From Roseomonas sp. CECT 9278 (GTDB lineage: Bacteria; Pseudomonadota; Alphaproteobacteria; Acetobacterales; Acetobacteraceae): a DNA stretch of 64,000 nucleotides. The notes beneath the pieces were generated by a model that was given only the letters and a program-made list of their open reading frames with translations, did no database searches and was not told the DNA's origin. Positions 1-8,744 of this stretch are shown piece by piece. The DNA is taken from contig NZ_CAKKLX010000002.1 in the NCBI RefSeq assembly GCF_918698155.1, forward strand, positions 62,001 to 126,000, written 5' to 3'. Position 1 is the stretch's first letter, and each line of letters begins with the position of its first letter. Position numbers and translations under genes: made by a program.

Positions 1-281
1 TGGTGGGCGGCGGCAATGCCGATGCGCTGTTCGGCGAAGGCGGGCGCGACGCCTTCCTGTTCGCGCCCGGCTCCGGAATCGACGCCATCCGCGACTACGC
101 GCCGGGCTTCGACCGGCTGCTGCTGCAGGGCTTCGGCTTCGCCAATGCCGCGGCCGTGCTGGCGGCGACGCGCCAGGGCGCCAGCGGCGCGATCATCGAC
201 CTGGCTGCCGGCGATTCCGTGCTGCTGGCGGGGGTGCAGAAATCCGCGCTGGGATCGGCGGACTTCGTCTTCCTGGCGTGA
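1..281 (+). CDS. C-terminal end of an RTX-type calcium-binding protein (partial)
   Basis: Only the last ~92 codons are in the window; the gene starts upstream. The visible part has a Gly/Asp/Asn-rich stretch (GGGNADALFGEGGRD) followed by DAFLFAPGSGIDAIRDY. This is the usual end of RTX nonapeptide-repeat proteins, where GGxGxDxxx turns bind calcium and a D-x-I-x-D-F-like strand closes the beta roll. Such proteins are normally secreted by a type I system using a C-terminal signal, and the uncleaved hydrophobic end (SADFVFLA) fits that. The substrate or activity cannot be told because the N-terminal domains are missing. Confidence 0.75.
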   Translation, partial: VGGGNADALFGEGGRDAFLFAPGSGIDAIRDYAPGFDRLLLQGFGFANAAAVLAATRQGASGAIIDLAAGDSVLLAGVQKSALGSADFVFLA

Positions 282-593
282 CGGACCGCCCGGACGCCGG
301 GCTGCGGCCCCGCCCGGGGCGCCGGCTGGCGCGGCTTCGCGCGCTGCACGCCAGCCCTGCCCTCGGCGGGGTCGGCGGCGCGCCCGCGCCGAGGGCAGCC
401 CTGTCGCACCGCGTGCGAGCCTTCCGCGCGTGACCTTTCGCCCCCACATGGCGAAGGGTGTCGGCGGGCGCGCGGTGACGTCCCGGGGGCGTCGTCGCCG
501 TGCCGCGGGCCATGGTGCCGGGTGACCCGCCGTTCCCTTCCGCCGATCGGCCGGGCCAGGATGGCGGGACACCCGCGAAGCAAGGAGGATATG
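282..593. other. Intergenic stretch between the RTX gene and msrA
   Basis: About 310 bases of very GC-rich sequence with no convincing gene. Open frames here exist on both strands but are Arg/Ala/Pro-rich and look like by-products of base composition. It contains one strong hairpin (357-398) and, at the right end, the msrA ribosome-binding site. Confidence 0.6.
357..398 (+). terminator. Hairpin, probable terminator after the RTX gene
   Basis: A perfect 12-bp inverted repeat (CTGCCCTCGGCG at 357-368, its complement at 387-398) with an 18-nt loop lies 75 bases after the RTX stop codon. There is no U-tract, so this is a candidate only. Confidence 0.45.
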
Positions 594-1151
594 ATGATCG
601 CACAGGCAGGACACGAGGCGGCGACGCTGGGCGGCGGCTGCTTCTGGTGCCTTGAGGCGGTGTTCAAGGACCTGCGTGGCGTGGTGTCGGTGATGTCCGG
701 CTATGCCGGGGGGCATGTCGACAACCCGACCTACGAGGCGGTCTGCGGCAAGCAGACCGGCCATGCCGAGGTGGTGCGGGTGGTCTTCGACCCGGCCGAG
801 CTGGCCTATGCCGACCTGCTGCGGGTGTTCTTCACCATTCACGACCCGACCACCAGGGACCGCCAGGGCGCCGATGTCGGGCCGCAATACCGGTCGGTCA
901 TCTTCACCCATTCGCCGGAACAGGCCGCCACCGCGCGCGCCGTGGTCGCCGAGGTCGAGCAGGCCGGTCTGTATGACGGCAAGGTGGTGACGGAGCTGCT
1001 GGACGAGGCGCCGTTCTGGCCGGCCGAGGCCGAGCATCACGACTACTTCGCGCGCAACCCCTGGTCGGGCTATTGCCGGGCGGTGGTGGCGCCGAAGGTG
1101 GTCAAGTTCCGCAAGGTGTTTGCGGACCGGGTGAAGCGGCCGGCGGCGTGA
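594..1151 (+). CDS. msrA: Peptide-methionine (S)-S-oxide reductase MsrA
   Basis: Reduces the S-epimer of methionine sulfoxide in oxidised proteins. The catalytic motif GGGCFWCLE is at residues 13-21, with Cys16 as nucleophile, and a likely resolving Cys161 sits in GYCRAVV. At 185 residues it is a normal-length MsrA domain. An AAGGAGG box at 582-588 is followed by two in-frame ATGs. The second (594) has the better 5-nt spacing; the first (591) would add one Met. The gene is followed by a double-hairpin repeat and then msrB, so the two stereospecific reductases form a repair pair. No signal peptide is seen, so it is probably cytoplasmic. Confidence 0.95.
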   Translation: MIAQAGHEAATLGGGCFWCLEAVFKDLRGVVSVMSGYAGGHVDNPTYEAVCGKQTGHAEVVRVVFDPAELAYADLLRVFFTIHDPTTRDRQGADVGPQYRSVIFTHSPEQAATARAVVAEVEQAGLYDGKVVTELLDEAPFWPAEAEHHDYFARNPWSGYCRAVVAPKVVKFRKVFADRVKRPAA

Positions 1152-1158
1152 CGAACGA

Positions 1159-1208
1159 GGGGGCGTCGCCCCCGCGCGCTCCCCCACCAGGGGGCGACGG
1201 CCCCCTGG
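1159..1208 (+). repeat. Double-hairpin intergenic repeat, copy A
   Basis: Two adjacent hairpins directly after the msrA stop: 1159-1173 (GGGGGC / GCCCCC, 3-nt loop) and 1187-1208 (CCAGGGGGC / GCCCCCTGG, 4-nt loop), joined by a CTCCCCCACCA box. The same architecture recurs at 11251-11299 and 43693-43746, each time just after a plus-strand stop codon. Confidence 0.75.
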
Positions 1209-1234
1209 ACCGCGAGAACGACAGGACAGGAACC

Positions 1235-1663
1235 ATGCTTTTCAAGCGCAACGAGACTCCCGACGAGACCTTTCCGGTCACCCGGACCGACGCCGAATGG
1301 CGCGCGGCCCTCAGCCCCGAGGCCTTCCGCGTGCTGCGCCAGCACGGCACCGAGCGCCCCGGCACCTCCCCGCTGAACGACGAAAAGCGCCCGGGCACCT
1401 TCCTGTGTGCCGGCTGCGCGACGCCCCTGTTCGACGCCGGCGCGAAGTTCGAAAGCGGCACCGGCTGGCCGTCCTTCTTCGCGCCGATCGACGGCGCGGT
1501 GGCCGAGAAATCGGACCGGTCCTTCTTCATGACCCGCACCGAGGTGCATTGCGCGCGCTGCGGCGGGCACCTTGGCCATGTGTTCCCGGACGGGCCGCGG
1601 CCGACCGGGCTGCGCTACTGCATGAACGGCGTGTCGCTCGCCTTCCAGCCCGCCGAGGGCTGA
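1235..1663 (+). CDS. msrB: Peptide-methionine (R)-S-oxide reductase MsrB
   Basis: Reduces the R-epimer of methionine sulfoxide, complementing the upstream MsrA. The 142-residue protein has two zinc-binding CxxC pairs (Cys58/Cys61 in CAGC and Cys106/Cys109 in CARC), the SGTGWPSF core and the catalytic Cys129 in RYCMNGVSL. The start at 1235 follows an ACAGGACAGGA purine-rich site. An in-frame upstream extension runs back into msrA but reads through the repeat element and is not credible. No fusion or truncation is seen; msrA and msrB are separate genes, unlike the MsrAB fusions of some bacteria. Confidence 0.95.
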   Translation: MLFKRNETPDETFPVTRTDAEWRAALSPEAFRVLRQHGTERPGTSPLNDEKRPGTFLCAGCATPLFDAGAKFESGTGWPSFFAPIDGAVAEKSDRSFFMTRTEVHCARCGGHLGHVFPDGPRPTGLRYCMNGVSLAFQPAEG

Positions 1664-1762
1664 CGCGCGGCGGGGGCCATTGCGGGCTTGCGTCGCGCGC
1701 GGGCGCGGCGCAATTTCCGGCCCGACGGCGCCCCCACCGTCATCCGGAACCCGTGCCCCGCC

Positions 1763-2746
1763 ATGCGTCGCCGCTCGCTCCTGCTCTCCGCCCCCCTGCT
1801 GCTGCTGGCGCGCCCGGCCGCGGCCGACCTGGTCTATGTGCTGAATTCGGGGGATTCGAGCATCTCGATCCTCGATGCCATCACGCGGACCGAACTGCGC
1901 CGCATCCCCGCCCTGCGCGAGGTCCACCACCTGGTCCTCTCGCCCGATGGGCGCGACCTGCTGATCGCGGATTCCGGCGGCAACGAGATCTTCTTCGTCG
2001 ACCCCGCGACCGGCGACATCCGCCGGCGCGAAAGGGTGTCGAACCCCTACCACCTGGATTTCTCGCCCGACGGGCGCTTCCTGGTCATCTGTTCCCTGCG
2101 GCGCAACCAGGTCGATATCTACGAGGCACGCAGCATGGCCCTGCTGGCCCGGCTGCGGATGCCCGACAAGCCGTCCCACATGGCGTTCCGGCCGGATTCC
2201 AGCGTGGTGTATGTCACGCTGCAGGGCAGCGGCACCGTCGCCGCGGTCAGCCTGGTGACGCGCGAGGCCCTGTGGGAAGTCCCGGTGGGTCGCGAGCCGG
2301 CCGGCATCATCTGGCACCGCGGCAAGCTGATCACCGGCGTCATGGGCTCCGACCACTTCGCCGTGCTGAACCCCGAGACGCGCGAGATCGAGCGCCAGAT
2401 CGTGGTCGGGCGCGGCGCGCACACCATCTTCGCGCAGCCGGACGGGCGGGCGCTGTGGGCGACCAGCCGGGTCCAGAGCCGCCTGGCCGAGATCGACCCC
2501 AGCACGCTGGACGTGCGGCGCATCATCGACATTCCGGGCGGGCCGGACTGCATCGCCTTCGACCCCGATGGGCGGCTGTGGACAACGCTGCGCTGGTCCG
2601 GGCGCATCGCGCGCGTCGATACCCGCACCGGCGAATACGAAACCATTCGCGTCGGCCGCAGCCCGCACGGCATCTTCATCCATCCCCGCCGTGCCGAGGG
2701 GCCGGCGCAGACCGTCTCCGCCCGCCCCGCAACGCATGCGCGCTGA
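1763..2746 (+). CDS. Secreted YVTN-type beta-propeller protein
   Basis: A 327-residue protein with a cleavable signal (MRRRSLLLSAPLLLLARPAAAD). The rest is built from beta-propeller blades: LVYVLNSGDSSISILDA, DGRFLVICSLRRNQVDIY and PDSSVVYVTLQGSGTVAAV are typical of the YVTN/NHL families. These fold as seven-bladed periplasmic propellers, often binding partners or acting as lactonases or quinoprotein-like domains. No catalytic motif is recognised, so the role is unknown. It overlaps the next gene (polysaccharide deacetylase) by 11 nt, which suggests co-translation and a shared envelope function. A second propeller protein lies at 32754-33950. Confidence 0.75.
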   Translation: MRRRSLLLSAPLLLLARPAAADLVYVLNSGDSSISILDAITRTELRRIPALREVHHLVLSPDGRDLLIADSGGNEIFFVDPATGDIRRRERVSNPYHLDFSPDGRFLVICSLRRNQVDIYEARSMALLARLRMPDKPSHMAFRPDSSVVYVTLQGSGTVAAVSLVTREALWEVPVGREPAGIIWHRGKLITGVMGSDHFAVLNPETREIERQIVVGRGAHTIFAQPDGRALWATSRVQSRLAEIDPSTLDVRRIIDIPGGPDCIAFDPDGRLWTTLRWSGRIARVDTRTGEYETIRVGRSPHGIFIHPRRAEGPAQTVSARPATHAR

Positions 2747-3524
2747 GGCGCGAGGCGGCTTCTTCGGCGCTGTCGTCGCGCTGCTGGGCGCGGGGCTCAC
2801 GCTGCTGGCGGCGCCCGCCGCGGCGCAGGCGCCGCCCGCCGCCTGCCGCGCCGGCACGCTCTACCTGACCATCGATACCGGCTGGGGCCGCGAGGCCGAG
2901 CGCATCGCCGAGATCCTGCACCGCCGCGGCGTGCGCGCCACGCTGTTCGTCGCCAACGAACCGACCCATACCGGCGAACGCAGCCTGGCCCCCGGCTGGG
3001 CCGCCTTCTGGCGCGCCCGCGCCGCCGAGGGCCATGTCTTCGCCAGCCACACCGACCGCCACTGGTACTTCCGCGGCGATGCCGGCCCCGGGCGCACCCG
3101 CTATGTCTCGCGCACGCGCGAAGGCGAGGAGATGCTGGACCAGCCCGCCATGTGCCGCGAACTGGCGCGCCCGATCGAACGCCTGCGCGAGGCGGTGCCC
3201 GATGCCGTGGTGCTGCCGCTCTGGCGCGCCCCCGGCGGCATCACCACGCCGGGCGCGATCCGCATGGCCGCCGCCTGCGGCCTGGCGCACCAGGGCTGGA
3301 CCGCCAACGGCTTCCTGGGCGACGAACTGCCCTCCGACGCCCATCCCAACGGCGCGCTGGCGGGCCGCGCGCTGGCGACCATCCGCGATGGCGAGGTGCT
3401 GGTGATGCATTGGGGCATCCGCTCCCGCCGCGACCCCTATGCCCATGTGCTGGAGGAGGTGATCGCCGGCCTCCAGGCGCGCGGCTTCTGCTTCGCCACC
3501 CTGCCGCCCGAGGGGCGCCGATAG
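2736..3524 (+). CDS. Polysaccharide deacetylase (NodB-type), exported
   Basis: A 262-residue protein with an N-terminal signal (hydrophobic residues 9-30, ending AAPAAAQA) and a carbohydrate esterase 4 domain. Motif 1 is TIDTGWG (45-51), where the family usually has TFDDG. Motif 2, SHTDRH (104-109), supplies the metal-binding histidines. LWRAPGG and VLVMHW match motifs 3 and 5. The substitution of the first Asp in motif 1 (TIDT instead of TFDD) may alter metal or base chemistry. It probably removes N-acetyl groups from an envelope glycan. The start overlaps the upstream propeller gene by 11 nt, and it is followed 4 nt later by a membrane hydroxylase. Confidence 0.8.
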   Translation: MRAEARGGFFGAVVALLGAGLTLLAAPAAAQAPPAACRAGTLYLTIDTGWGREAERIAEILHRRGVRATLFVANEPTHTGERSLAPGWAAFWRARAAEGHVFASHTDRHWYFRGDAGPGRTRYVSRTREGEEMLDQPAMCRELARPIERLREAVPDAVVLPLWRAPGGITTPGAIRMAAACGLAHQGWTANGFLGDELPSDAHPNGALAGRALATIRDGEVLVMHWGIRSRRDPYAHVLEEVIAGLQARGFCFATLPPEGRR

Positions 3525-3528
3525 GCCC

Positions 3529-4482
3529 ATGACCGACGCCTTCAACCGCGGCCTGGACGACGTGACGGGCTGGATCTTCGAGACCCTGCTGCAGCCCCTG
3601 CTGTACGAATGGGGCCTGATGGACTGGGCCGACGATGCGCTGGACTGGCTGGAATTCGGCCTGTTCGGGGTGTTCTCGATCCTGGTCGTCTATGTGGTCT
3701 GCCGGCCGCTGGAAGCCTGGTGGCCGGTCGAACCGGTCACCGACCGCCGCGCCATCCGCACCGACATCATCTATACGCTGCTGACGCGGCTGGGCCTGTT
3801 GCCGATGGTGGCCTTCGTGCTGCTGGCGTCTCTGCAGGCCTGGTGGGAGGGGTCGGTCGCCTCCAGCGGCTTCGTCCCGCCGACGCTGGAAACCCTGTTC
3901 CCCGGCCTGCGCGAGATGCCGCTGCTGGCCTTCGCGATCTACGTGGTCATCCTGGATTTCGGCGAATACTGGCGCCATCGCTTCCAGCATTCCTTCCGCT
4001 GGTGGTGGGCGCTGCATTCCATCCACCACGCGCAGCGCCAGATGACCTTCTGGTCCGACGACCGCAACCACATCCTCGATGAGGTCATCGGCGCGCTGTG
4101 GTTCGGCGCCATCGCCCTGCTGATCGGCGTGCCGCCCGGCCAGTTCCCGCTGCTGGTGCTGGTGATGCGCCTGGCCGAGAGCCTGTCCCACGCCAATGTC
4201 CGCCTGTCCTTCGGGCGGGTGGGCGAACGGCTGCTGGTCTCCCCGCGCTTCCACCGGCTGCATCACGGCGTGCTGTCCACCGCCGACCACGGCAAGAACT
4301 ACGCGGTGCTGCTGCCGGTCTGGGACTGGATGTTCGGCACCGCGGATTTCCGCCGGGATGTCTATCCCGAGACCGGCGACCCCGAGGCGCCCGAGGCGCT
4401 GGCCACCGGCGGCTGGCTGCGCCAGCAGGCGGTCGGGCTGAAGCGCATGGCGGGCGCGATCCTCGGGCGCGGCACGGCGTAA
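3529..4482 (+). CDS. Sterol desaturase / fatty acid hydroxylase family membrane protein
   Basis: An integral-membrane di-iron enzyme of 317 residues. The three histidine clusters of the family are present: HRFQH (150-154), HSIHH (163-167) and HRLHH (242-246), among hydrophobic segments near residues 44-62, 85-105, 130-145 and 190-215. Family members hydroxylate or desaturate lipids, sterols, carotenoids or sphingolipid-like alkyl chains; the substrate here is unknown. The start lies 4 nt after the deacetylase stop and the next gene, a cardiolipin synthase, begins 12 nt after this one. The genes from 1763 to 5898 therefore look like one envelope-lipid operon. Confidence 0.85.
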   Translation: MTDAFNRGLDDVTGWIFETLLQPLLYEWGLMDWADDALDWLEFGLFGVFSILVVYVVCRPLEAWWPVEPVTDRRAIRTDIIYTLLTRLGLLPMVAFVLLASLQAWWEGSVASSGFVPPTLETLFPGLREMPLLAFAIYVVILDFGEYWRHRFQHSFRWWWALHSIHHAQRQMTFWSDDRNHILDEVIGALWFGAIALLIGVPPGQFPLLVLVMRLAESLSHANVRLSFGRVGERLLVSPRFHRLHHGVLSTADHGKNYAVLLPVWDWMFGTADFRRDVYPETGDPEAPEALATGGWLRQQAVGLKRMAGAILGRGTA

Positions 4483-4494
4483 GGCACGCGCGCG

Positions 4495-5898
4495 ATGCTG
4501 GTCGCGCTGCACCTGCTGGCGCAGGCCGCGGTCATCATCCGCGTGCTGCTGCGCCCGCATCGCAACCCGGCCTCCCGCCTGTCCTGGGTGGTGGTGGTGC
4601 TGGCGGTGCCGGTGGCCGGCATGATCGGCTACCTGCTGTTGGGCGAGACCAATATCGGCCGCCGCCGTGCCCTGCGCATGCAGCGCGTCCGCGCCGAACT
4701 GCCCGACCCGCCGGCGGCGCCGGTGGCCATCGCGCCGCGCCACGCGCCGCTGTTCCGGGTGGGGCAATCGATCGGCGGCTATGCGCCCACCGGCGGCAAC
4801 CGCGCGACGCTGGCCGCCGATTCCAACGCCGCCATCGACGCCCTGGTGGCCGACATCGACGCCGCCACCGACCACGTCCACCTGCTGTTCTACATCTGGC
4901 TGCCCGACGGCAACGGCACCAGGGTGGCGCAGGCGCTGATGCGCGCCGCCGGCCGCGGCGTGGCCTGCCGCGCGCTGGTCGACGACATCGGGTCGAAGCT
5001 GCTGATCCGCAGCGCGCTCTGGACCGCGATGGGCGCGGCCGGCGTGCGGCTCGCGCGCGCGCTGCCGGTGGGCAATCCTCTGCTGCGCGCGCTGCATGGG
5101 CGCGTGGATCTTCGCAACCACCGCAAGATCGCGGTGATCGACGATGCCATCACCTGGTGCGGCAGCCAGAACTGCGCCGACCCCGAATTCCGCATCAAGC
5201 CGCGCTACGCCCCCTGGGTGGATGTGCTGCTGCGCTTCGAAGGCCCTGTCGCGCGGCAGAATCAGCACCTGTTCGCCAGCGACTGGATGGCCTGGTCCAC
5301 CGAGAACCTGGCCGCCCTGCTGGCGCGCCCCATGCCCCCGCCGGGCGAGGGCTTCGCCGCCCAGGTGGTGGCGAGCGGCCCGACCACCCGCCATTCCGGC
5401 ATGCCCGAGCTGTTCCAGTCGCTGATCTACGCGGCCGAGCGCGAACTGGTCATCACCACCCCCTACTACGTGCCCGACGACCCGTTGCAGGCGGCGCTGT
5501 GCGCGGCGGCCAACCGCGGTGTCGCGACCACGCTGGTGCTGCCCGCGCGCAACGACAACTGGGCGGTGGGCGCCGCCAGCCGGTCCTGCTACGCGGAGCT
5601 GCTCGAAGCCGGCGTGGCCATCCATGAATTCGAGGGCGGGCTGCTGCACGCCAAGACCCTCACGCTGGATGGCGAGGTCGCGCTGGTCGGTTCCGCCAAC
5701 ATGGACCGCCGCAGCTTCGACCTGAACTACGAAAACACCATCCTGCTGGCCGATGCCGCCGCCACCGCCGCGATCCGCGCGCGGCAGTACGACTTCCTGG
5801 CGCGCAGCCGCCGAGTGAGCGCCGCCGAGGTCGCCGCCTGGCCCTGGACGCGGCGGCTGTGGAACAACGCGGTGGCGGTGCTGGGGCCGGTTCTCTAG
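4495..5898 (+). CDS. cls: Cardiolipin synthase (phospholipase D superfamily)
   Basis: Condenses two phosphatidylglycerols into cardiolipin and glycerol at the inner membrane. The 467-residue protein has two N-terminal membrane segments (about 3-20 and 29-50, the second ending GYLLLGETNIGRR). It has two complete HKD motifs: HRKIAVID starting at His209, and HAKTLTLD starting at His385 followed by GSANMDRRSFDLNYE, the bacterial Cls signature. Length and layout match ClsA. It closes the envelope-lipid gene run that starts with the propeller protein. Confidence 0.93.
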   Translation: MLVALHLLAQAAVIIRVLLRPHRNPASRLSWVVVVLAVPVAGMIGYLLLGETNIGRRRALRMQRVRAELPDPPAAPVAIAPRHAPLFRVGQSIGGYAPTGGNRATLAADSNAAIDALVADIDAATDHVHLLFYIWLPDGNGTRVAQALMRAAGRGVACRALVDDIGSKLLIRSALWTAMGAAGVRLARALPVGNPLLRALHGRVDLRNHRKIAVIDDAITWCGSQNCADPEFRIKPRYAPWVDVLLRFEGPVARQNQHLFASDWMAWSTENLAALLARPMPPPGEGFAAQVVASGPTTRHSGMPELFQSLIYAAERELVITTPYYVPDDPLQAALCAAANRGVATTLVLPARNDNWAVGAASRSCYAELLEAGVAIHEFEGGLLHAKTLTLDGEVALVGSANMDRRSFDLNYENTILLADAAATAAIRARQYDFLARSRRVSAAEVAAWPWTRRLWNNAVAVLGPVL

Positions 5899-6062
5899 AG
5901 CCACGTCCGCCCGCCGTGGCGCGCCGCCGCGTTCCTGGCCCTGTGGGTTCACCCGCGTCAGCCGCGCGAAGGCGTCCGCCGGCGGGCTGCCCTGGGCGCC
6001 GGCTTGCCGCGCCGGCCCCCGGCGCGCACCATTCCGGCAATGGCCCCCGGGAGACAGAGCCG

Positions 6063-7040
6063 ATGACCGCACCGACCCGCCGCGCCGTGCTGCGCGGCGC
6101 CGTCATGGCCCCCGGGGCGGCGCTGCCGCTGCCCGCCCTGGCGCAGGCGCGGTTCCCCGACCGGTCGATCCGCCTGATCGTGCCCTGGACCGCCGGCGGG
6201 CCGGCCGACCTCGGCTTCCGCATCATGGCGGAGGTCGCCGCGCGCCGCTTCGGCCAGCCCGTGGTGGTGGACAATCGCGCCGGCGCCGCCGGCACGCTGG
6301 GCGCGCTGGCGCTGCAGGAAGCGCGGCCGGACGGCTACACGGTGTCGCAGATGCATGTGGGCGTGGTGCGGCAGATGCTGCTGAACCCGCGCCCGCCCTA
6401 TGATCCGATCAACGACCTGACCTACATCCTGCAGATCACCGGCTTCGTGATGGGCTTGGTCGTGCGCGCGGATTCGCCCTTCCGGACGCTCGATCAACTG
6501 CTGGCGCATGCGCGCGCCAATCCGGGGCGGCTGAACTTCGGCTCGCTCGGCACCGGGTCGACGCAGCACCTGGTGATCGAACGCATCGGCCTCGCGCAGG
6601 GCCTCACCTGGACCCATGTGCCCTATCGCGGCACGGCGGACACGCTGCGCGCGCTGATGGGCGGGGAGATCGACTTCGCCTCGGAATCCTCCGGCTGGAC
6701 CCCGCTGGTCGAGGCCGGGAACCTGCGGCTGCTGGCGACCTACGGCACCCAGCGCGCGCGCCGCTTCCCCAACGTGCCGACGCTGCGCGAACAGGGGCTC
6801 GACATCGTGGTGGACAGCCCCGGCGGGCTGATCGGCCCGCGCGGGATGGACCCGGCGGTGGTGGCGGTGCTGGCGGACGCCTTCCGCGCCGCCGCGCAGG
6901 ACCCGGCGCATACCGCGTTCCTCGAACGCATGGACCAGCCGCTGATGCTGCTCGACGGCCCGACCTATCGCGAGCAGATGCGCCGCACCATGGAGGAGGA
7001 GCGCGCGCTGCTCCGCCGCCTCAACCTGCTGCCCGCCTGA
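6063..7040 (+). CDS. Tripartite tricarboxylate transporter receptor (Bug family)
   Basis: A 325-residue periplasmic solute-binding protein with a twin-arginine-like signal (TRRAVLRGAVMAPGAALPLPALAQA). The body is typical of the Bug/TctC family: DRSIRLIVPWTAGGPADLGFR, VDNRAGAAGTLGA, HVPYRGTADTLRALMGGEIDF. These proteins bind carboxylates or amides, and most are not linked to TctAB membrane partners; none is nearby. The downstream 2OG-Fe oxygenase starts 10 nt later, so the ligand may be related to that enzyme's substrate (inference). Confidence 0.9.
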   Translation: MTAPTRRAVLRGAVMAPGAALPLPALAQARFPDRSIRLIVPWTAGGPADLGFRIMAEVAARRFGQPVVVDNRAGAAGTLGALALQEARPDGYTVSQMHVGVVRQMLLNPRPPYDPINDLTYILQITGFVMGLVVRADSPFRTLDQLLAHARANPGRLNFGSLGTGSTQHLVIERIGLAQGLTWTHVPYRGTADTLRALMGGEIDFASESSGWTPLVEAGNLRLLATYGTQRARRFPNVPTLREQGLDIVVDSPGGLIGPRGMDPAVVAVLADAFRAAAQDPAHTAFLERMDQPLMLLDGPTYREQMRRTMEEERALLRRLNLLPA

Positions 7041-7050
7041 GGAGGACGCC

Positions 7051-8034
7051 ATGACCATCCCCGTGCTCGACCTCGCGCCCCTGCGCGAAGGCCGCCCCGG
7101 CGCGCTGGAGGCGCTGGGCCGCGAGCTGCGCCACGCCTTCACCGAGGTCGGCTTCTACTTCGTCCGCAACCACGGCATCGGGCAGTCCCTGCTGGACGCG
7201 ACCTTCGCCGCGGCCGAGCGCTTCCACGCGCAGGACATCGACGCCAAGCTCGCGCTGCGCATCAACGAGCACAATATCGGCTACATGCCGCTGCGTGGCG
7301 CCACCACCCGCGTCAACGCGGTGGGCGAGGTGGCGCTGCCCAACGCCAACGAAGCGGTCTTCTTCAAGCGCGACCTGCCCGCCGACCACCCCGACGTGCT
7401 GGCCGGGCTGCGCTTCCGCGGCGTGAACCAGTGGCCCGCCGGCCTGCCCGGCTTCCGCGACCAGGTGCTGGCCGCCTGCGACGCCTTCGAGGGCTTGGCG
7501 CTGTCCCTGCTGCCCGTCTATGCGCGCGCCCTCGGCCTCGCGCCGGACTTCTTCGCGCCCTTCTTCACCGACCCGATGTACACGCTGCGGATGTCGCACT
7601 ACCCGCAGCAGGAACCGACCGCGCCCGAGAACGAGTTCGGCATCGCCCCGCACCTCGATACCTCGTTCATGACCATCCTGGCGCAGAACCGCATCCCCGG
7701 CCTGTCGCTGCGCCTGACCACCGGCGAATGGGTCGATGCGCCGGCGCCGGAGGGCGCGCTGCTGGTCAATGGCGGGATGATGCTGCGGCGCTGGACCGAC
7801 AACCGCTTCCTGGCCACGCCGCACCGCGTGATCAACCGGTCGGGGCGCGAACGCTACGCCATCCCGTTCTTCTTCGACGCCGACTACACCGCGGTGATGC
7901 AACCCGTGACGGCGGATGGCAGCCCGGCGCGGCTGCCTGCCATCACCTATCCGGAGTTCATGACCGGCTACCAGCGCGCCAATTTCCACCACGCCGCGGA
8001 CCGCGAGGAGAAGGTGGCGCTGCAGGGCGCCTGA
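7051..8034 (+). CDS. Isopenicillin N synthase-like 2-oxoglutarate/Fe(II) oxygenase
   Basis: A 327-residue non-heme iron oxygenase. The N-terminal DIOX_N part (IPVLDLAPLREG, FYFVRNHGI) precedes the double-stranded beta-helix with the iron triad His201-x-Asp203 (in APHLDTSF) and His258 (TPHRVINRSG). Arg268 in RERYAIPFF is the probable co-substrate anchor. Homologues hydroxylate, desaturate or cyclise small molecules using 2-oxoglutarate; the substrate is unknown. An AGGAGG site sits just before the ATG, 10 nt after the Bug receptor. A strong hairpin follows the stop, so these two genes probably form a transcription unit. Confidence 0.88.
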   Translation: MTIPVLDLAPLREGRPGALEALGRELRHAFTEVGFYFVRNHGIGQSLLDATFAAAERFHAQDIDAKLALRINEHNIGYMPLRGATTRVNAVGEVALPNANEAVFFKRDLPADHPDVLAGLRFRGVNQWPAGLPGFRDQVLAACDAFEGLALSLLPVYARALGLAPDFFAPFFTDPMYTLRMSHYPQQEPTAPENEFGIAPHLDTSFMTILAQNRIPGLSLRLTTGEWVDAPAPEGALLVNGGMMLRRWTDNRFLATPHRVINRSGRERYAIPFFFDADYTAVMQPVTADGSPARLPAITYPEFMTGYQRANFHHAADREEKVALQGA

Positions 8035-8049
8035 GGCGCCCGCGCCCCG

Positions 8050-8074
8050 GCGCCGGCCGCGACCATGCCGGCGC
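8050..8074 (+). terminator. Hairpin after the 2OG-Fe oxygenase
   Basis: A perfect 8-bp stem (GCGCCGGC / GCCGGCGC) with a 9-nt loop begins 16 nt after the stop codon. No U-tract follows; candidate terminator only. Confidence 0.35.
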
Positions 8075-8162
8075 GCCGCGTGGCGCGGGCGGCGTAACCG
8101 GCCGCGGCGTCGCGGCGAACCCCGAATGCCGGCCCTTCGCGCAACCATGGAGACCCCCCCGC

Positions 8163-8651
8163 ATGTCCACCACGCTCGCGCTCGCCCGCCGTGCCGCCCT
8201 GTTCATCGCGCTGGCTGCCCTGCCGGGGGCCGCGCCGGCCCTCGCGCAGGAATCCGGCCTGGTCACCCGCCCCAGCCCGCATGACGTGCGCGGCACGATC
8301 GACCGCTTCGCCGCCGCCGTGCGCGCCGCCAACTGGGTGGTCTTCACCGAGATCGACCACGCCGCCGCCGCCCAGGCCGCCGGGCTCGCGCTGCGCCCGC
8401 GCACCGTGGTGGTGTTCGGCAATCCGCGTGGCGGCACGCCCGCCATGGCCGCCAACCCCACGCTGGCGCTCGACCTGCCGATGCGCGTGCTGGTCTGGCA
8501 GGACGATGCCGGCGCCACCCAGGTCACGCGCAGCACCGGCGAGGACACCGCGACGCGCATCTTCGCCCGCCACGGCATCCAATTGCCGCCCGAGGCGCGG
8601 CGGATGACCGAGGCCGCGCTGGATGGCTTCGTCCGCCGCGCCACGGAATAG
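8163..8651 (+). CDS. DUF302 domain protein, exported
   Basis: A 162-residue protein with a signal peptide (LARRAALFIALAALPGAAPALAQE) followed by one DUF302 domain. It matches the family's conserved pattern: S-x-HDVRGTIDRF near the start, then FTEIDHAAAAQAAG, TVVVFGNPRGGTPAM, and LPMRVLVWQDDAG. The family folds as an alpha/beta dimer and has no firmly established activity. It is flanked by genes of unrelated function and seems to be monocistronic. Confidence 0.82.
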   Translation: MSTTLALARRAALFIALAALPGAAPALAQESGLVTRPSPHDVRGTIDRFAAAVRAANWVVFTEIDHAAAAQAAGLALRPRTVVVFGNPRGGTPAMAANPTLALDLPMRVLVWQDDAGATQVTRSTGEDTATRIFARHGIQLPPEARRMTEAALDGFVRRATE

Positions 8652-8744
8652 CAACCAGGCACCGGGCGGGATGGCCACCGCGGCGCGGCTCCCCGGGCGC
8701 CGCGCCGGCCGGCTGGCGCGCCCGCCCGGCGTCGCCTTCGTGCC

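Noticed and set aside
3241-6072. A ~940-codon open frame on the minus strand across the deacetylase, hydroxylase and cardiolipin synthase genes
   Set aside because: It is antisense to three genes with intact family motifs; its product is His/Arg/Gln/Gly-rich with no domain. High-GC coding DNA commonly leaves long antisense frames open.
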